Shown: positions 62,866 through 64,000 of the stretch, one piece after another | How positions within the stretch are numbered: position 1 is the first letter of the stretch | How the letters are laid out: every line of letters starts with the position of its first letter | DNA from: Kribbella sandramycini | GTDB lineage: Bacteria > Actinomycetota > Actinomycetes > Propionibacteriales > Kribbellaceae | Direction: 5' to 3' | NCBI RefSeq assembly: GCF_013131805.1 | Contig: NZ_JABJRC010000005.1 | Coordinates: 372,001-436,000, forward strand | DNA length: 64,000 bases | The notes under the pieces: generated by a model | Database searches by the model: none | What the model saw: only the letters and a program-made list of their open reading frames with translations | What the model was told of the DNA's origin: nothing | Made by a program: the position numbers and the translations under genes

Positions 62866-63180
62866 TCAGGCGGTCGGCTGCGCCGCGTTGAGCGACTGAA
62901 CGTTGTTCATACTCAGCTGGCCGTAGTGGCCGCCGATCTGCGAGGTGCCGTCCGCCTGCACCTCGGCCTGCAGCTGGCCGCGCAGCGCCGCCGACTGTGA
63001 CCAGTTGTCGTGCCCCTGAACGTTGGCCTGGTAGGCCTCACCGCGCATCGCGGCGCCGAGATCGAGGGTCGCGCCCTCCGAGCGACGAACGTTGTCGCCC
63101 AGCAGCTGGGCGTACTGGCTCGTCTGGTTGGCGTGGTGCGCCATCTCTTCGGTGAGACCTTGAATGAAGGGTCCGGCCAT
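62866..63180 (-). CDS. WXG100-family ESX protein, partner
   Basis: A 104-residue helical protein: MAGPFIQGLTEEMAHHANQ, then a tryptophan in NWSQSAALRGQL. The turn lacks an obvious WxG at the usual place; length and Gln/Ala-rich composition support the family, as does its place beside the other WXG100 gene and eccC. AGGAG lies 6-7 bases before ATG 63180. It diverges from eccC across 147 bases that must hold both promoters. Confidence 0.72.
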   Translation of the reverse strand: MAGPFIQGLTEEMAHHANQTSQYAQLLGDNVRRSEGATLDLGAAMRGEAYQANVQGHDNWSQSAALRGQLQAEVQADGTSQIGGHYGQLSMNNVQSLNAAQPTA

Positions 63181-63327
63181 CACTTTCTCCTTCCTGGGTT
63201 GGAACTTCCAATCACACGGTAGGAATCACGGACCACCGCGGACCGGTGACGACACCTTCCTGCCATGGGCCCCGCAACAGCACGCGGCCGCCGCAAGATC
63301 AGAGCGGACAGGTCCGACGGAAGGCAG

Positions 63328-64000
63328 ATGACGATGGCGACGATGATGGTGCGACGGCCGATGCGACGGCCGGCTCCGGAGCTGCCCACGGGCGAACTGT
63401 TGCTGGAGGCACCTCCGGAGGTCCCCGAGCCCGGCGGCCGGCAATGGGCGCAGATGCTGATGGTGCTGCCGATGGTCGCGATGATGGGCGCGATGATGCT
63501 GATGTTCACCGGCAGCGTCGCCAGTGGCTTGCGGTATGTGATCTTCGGCCTGTTCGGGCTCGCGATGGTGGCGATGATCGTCGTCTCGATGTTCAGCCGG
63601 ACCGGTGGCGGCAAGTCCGAGATGGGGCAGGCCCGGCGGACGTACCTGCGGCACCTTGCCCAGCAGCGACTACGGCTCGGGCGCTCCATCGATCAGCAGC
63701 GCGGCACGTTGAGCTACCACCACCCTGACCCCGGCTCCCTGTGGGCGCTCGCGGCCAGCTACCGCCTGTGGGAGCGGCGCCAGGACGACGGCGACTTCGG
63801 CGTCACCCGGATCGGCGTCGGCGCCCAGAACCCCGCGACCTCCGTCGTACCGCCGGACACGCAACCACTTGAACGCCTGGAACCGCTGTCTGCCTTGGCG
63901 TTGCGGCGCTTCGTCTCGACGTACGCCGCCGTGCCCGGACTGCCATTGGCCATCGCGGTGACCGGTTTCAGCCGGATCTATCTCCCCGGGGATCGGGAGC
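63328..64000 (+). CDS. eccC: Type VII secretion ATPase EccC, N-terminal part (runs off the window)
   Basis: The first 224 residues of EccC, the FtsK/SpoIIIE-type motor of ESX secretion; the three ATPase domains lie beyond the window. The opening RRPAPELPTGELLLEAPPEV and LPMVAMMGAMMLMFTG with two membrane helices (about 40-90) are characteristic, followed by QARRTYLRHLAQQR, YHHPDPGSLWALAAS and RIGVGAQNPATSVVPP. AAGG stands upstream of ATG 63328. It was not listed among the closed ORFs because it has no stop here. With mycP and the WXG100 genes it proves an ESX locus. Confidence 0.95.
   Translation, partial: MTMATMMVRRPMRRPAPELPTGELLLEAPPEVPEPGGRQWAQMLMVLPMVAMMGAMMLMFTGSVASGLRYVIFGLFGLAMVAMIVVSMFSRTGGGKSEMGQARRTYLRHLAQQRLRLGRSIDQQRGTLSYHHPDPGSLWALAASYRLWERRQDDGDFGVTRIGVGAQNPATSVVPPDTQPLERLEPLSALALRRFVSTYAAVPGLPLAIAVTGFSRIYLPGDRE

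Overview
The window is high-GC DNA from an actinomycete. Evidence includes GC-rich codon use, many start codons overlapping the previous stop by 4 bases (ATGA or GTGA), twin-arginine signals, a TPP riboswitch in front of thiS-thiG, an IdeR/DtxR-type iron box, a GAF-ANTAR protein, a SARP regulator and a type VII secretion (ESX) locus with mycosin and EccC. The style fits Propionibacteriales such as Kribbella, but that genus is a guess. Nearly all the DNA is coding and the only gene-free stretch over 300 bases is 37132-37509. One tRNA gene (Lys) is present. No rRNA, CRISPR array, transposase or prophage module was seen.

Layout. 1-8001: a tightly coupled operon (S9 peptidase end, TPR protein A, MATE exporter, methyltransferase, TPR protein B, FAD enzyme) facing a SARP/NB-ARC regulator; it looks like the edge of a specialised-metabolism locus. 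8098-12741: secreted proteins and a GH30 glycosidase around an operator-rich gap, then a membrane protein and a CPBP protease. 12850-17306: a two-module histidine kinase with its response regulator, a Nudix hydrolase and an XRE regulator. 17505-19087: tRNA-Lys, a G-run-rich gap, a membrane protein and a G5/excalibur lipoprotein. 19097-20221: promoter, TPP riboswitch, thiS and thiG. 20218-32429: housekeeping and accessory genes (Calx-beta hydrolase, Rid protein, LysR with a serine hydrolase, exported metallo-beta-lactamase-fold protein, two GNATs, rhodanese, NhaA-DsbA fusion, GAF-ANTAR, ROK regulator). 32614-35329: an alr-ddl-vanX operon of D-alanine metabolism. 35450-37131: a small Tat-signal ORF coupled to a PGRP amidase with a lectin-like propeller, followed by a 125-bp tandem repeat.

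37510-44611: a six-gene operon for a soluble NAD-dependent formate dehydrogenase (fdsG, fdsB, fdsA, fdsD, moeA, fdhD), with nearly every junction overlapping. 44755-49730: a flavin monooxygenase, PucR and MerR regulators, a class V aminotransferase and an aldo/keto reductase whose promoter has the stretched 19-bp spacer typical of MerR control. 49804-53517: a GH75 chitosanase, a siderophore-interacting protein and a penicillin-acylase-family enzyme; the last two diverge from an iron box. 53501-64000: a type VII secretion locus with a 2280-residue WXG100-like protein, its small partners, an YbaB-like protein, a mycosin, a WXG100 pair and the start of eccC.

The two strongest candidates for something undescribed are the giant ESX-linked protein (three related copies of one domain, an internal nuclease-like domain and several membrane segments) and the paired-TPR operon at the left end. 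Functions are read from motifs and family memory; no database search was run, and starts are chosen from Shine-Dalgarno position and overlap with the gene upstream.
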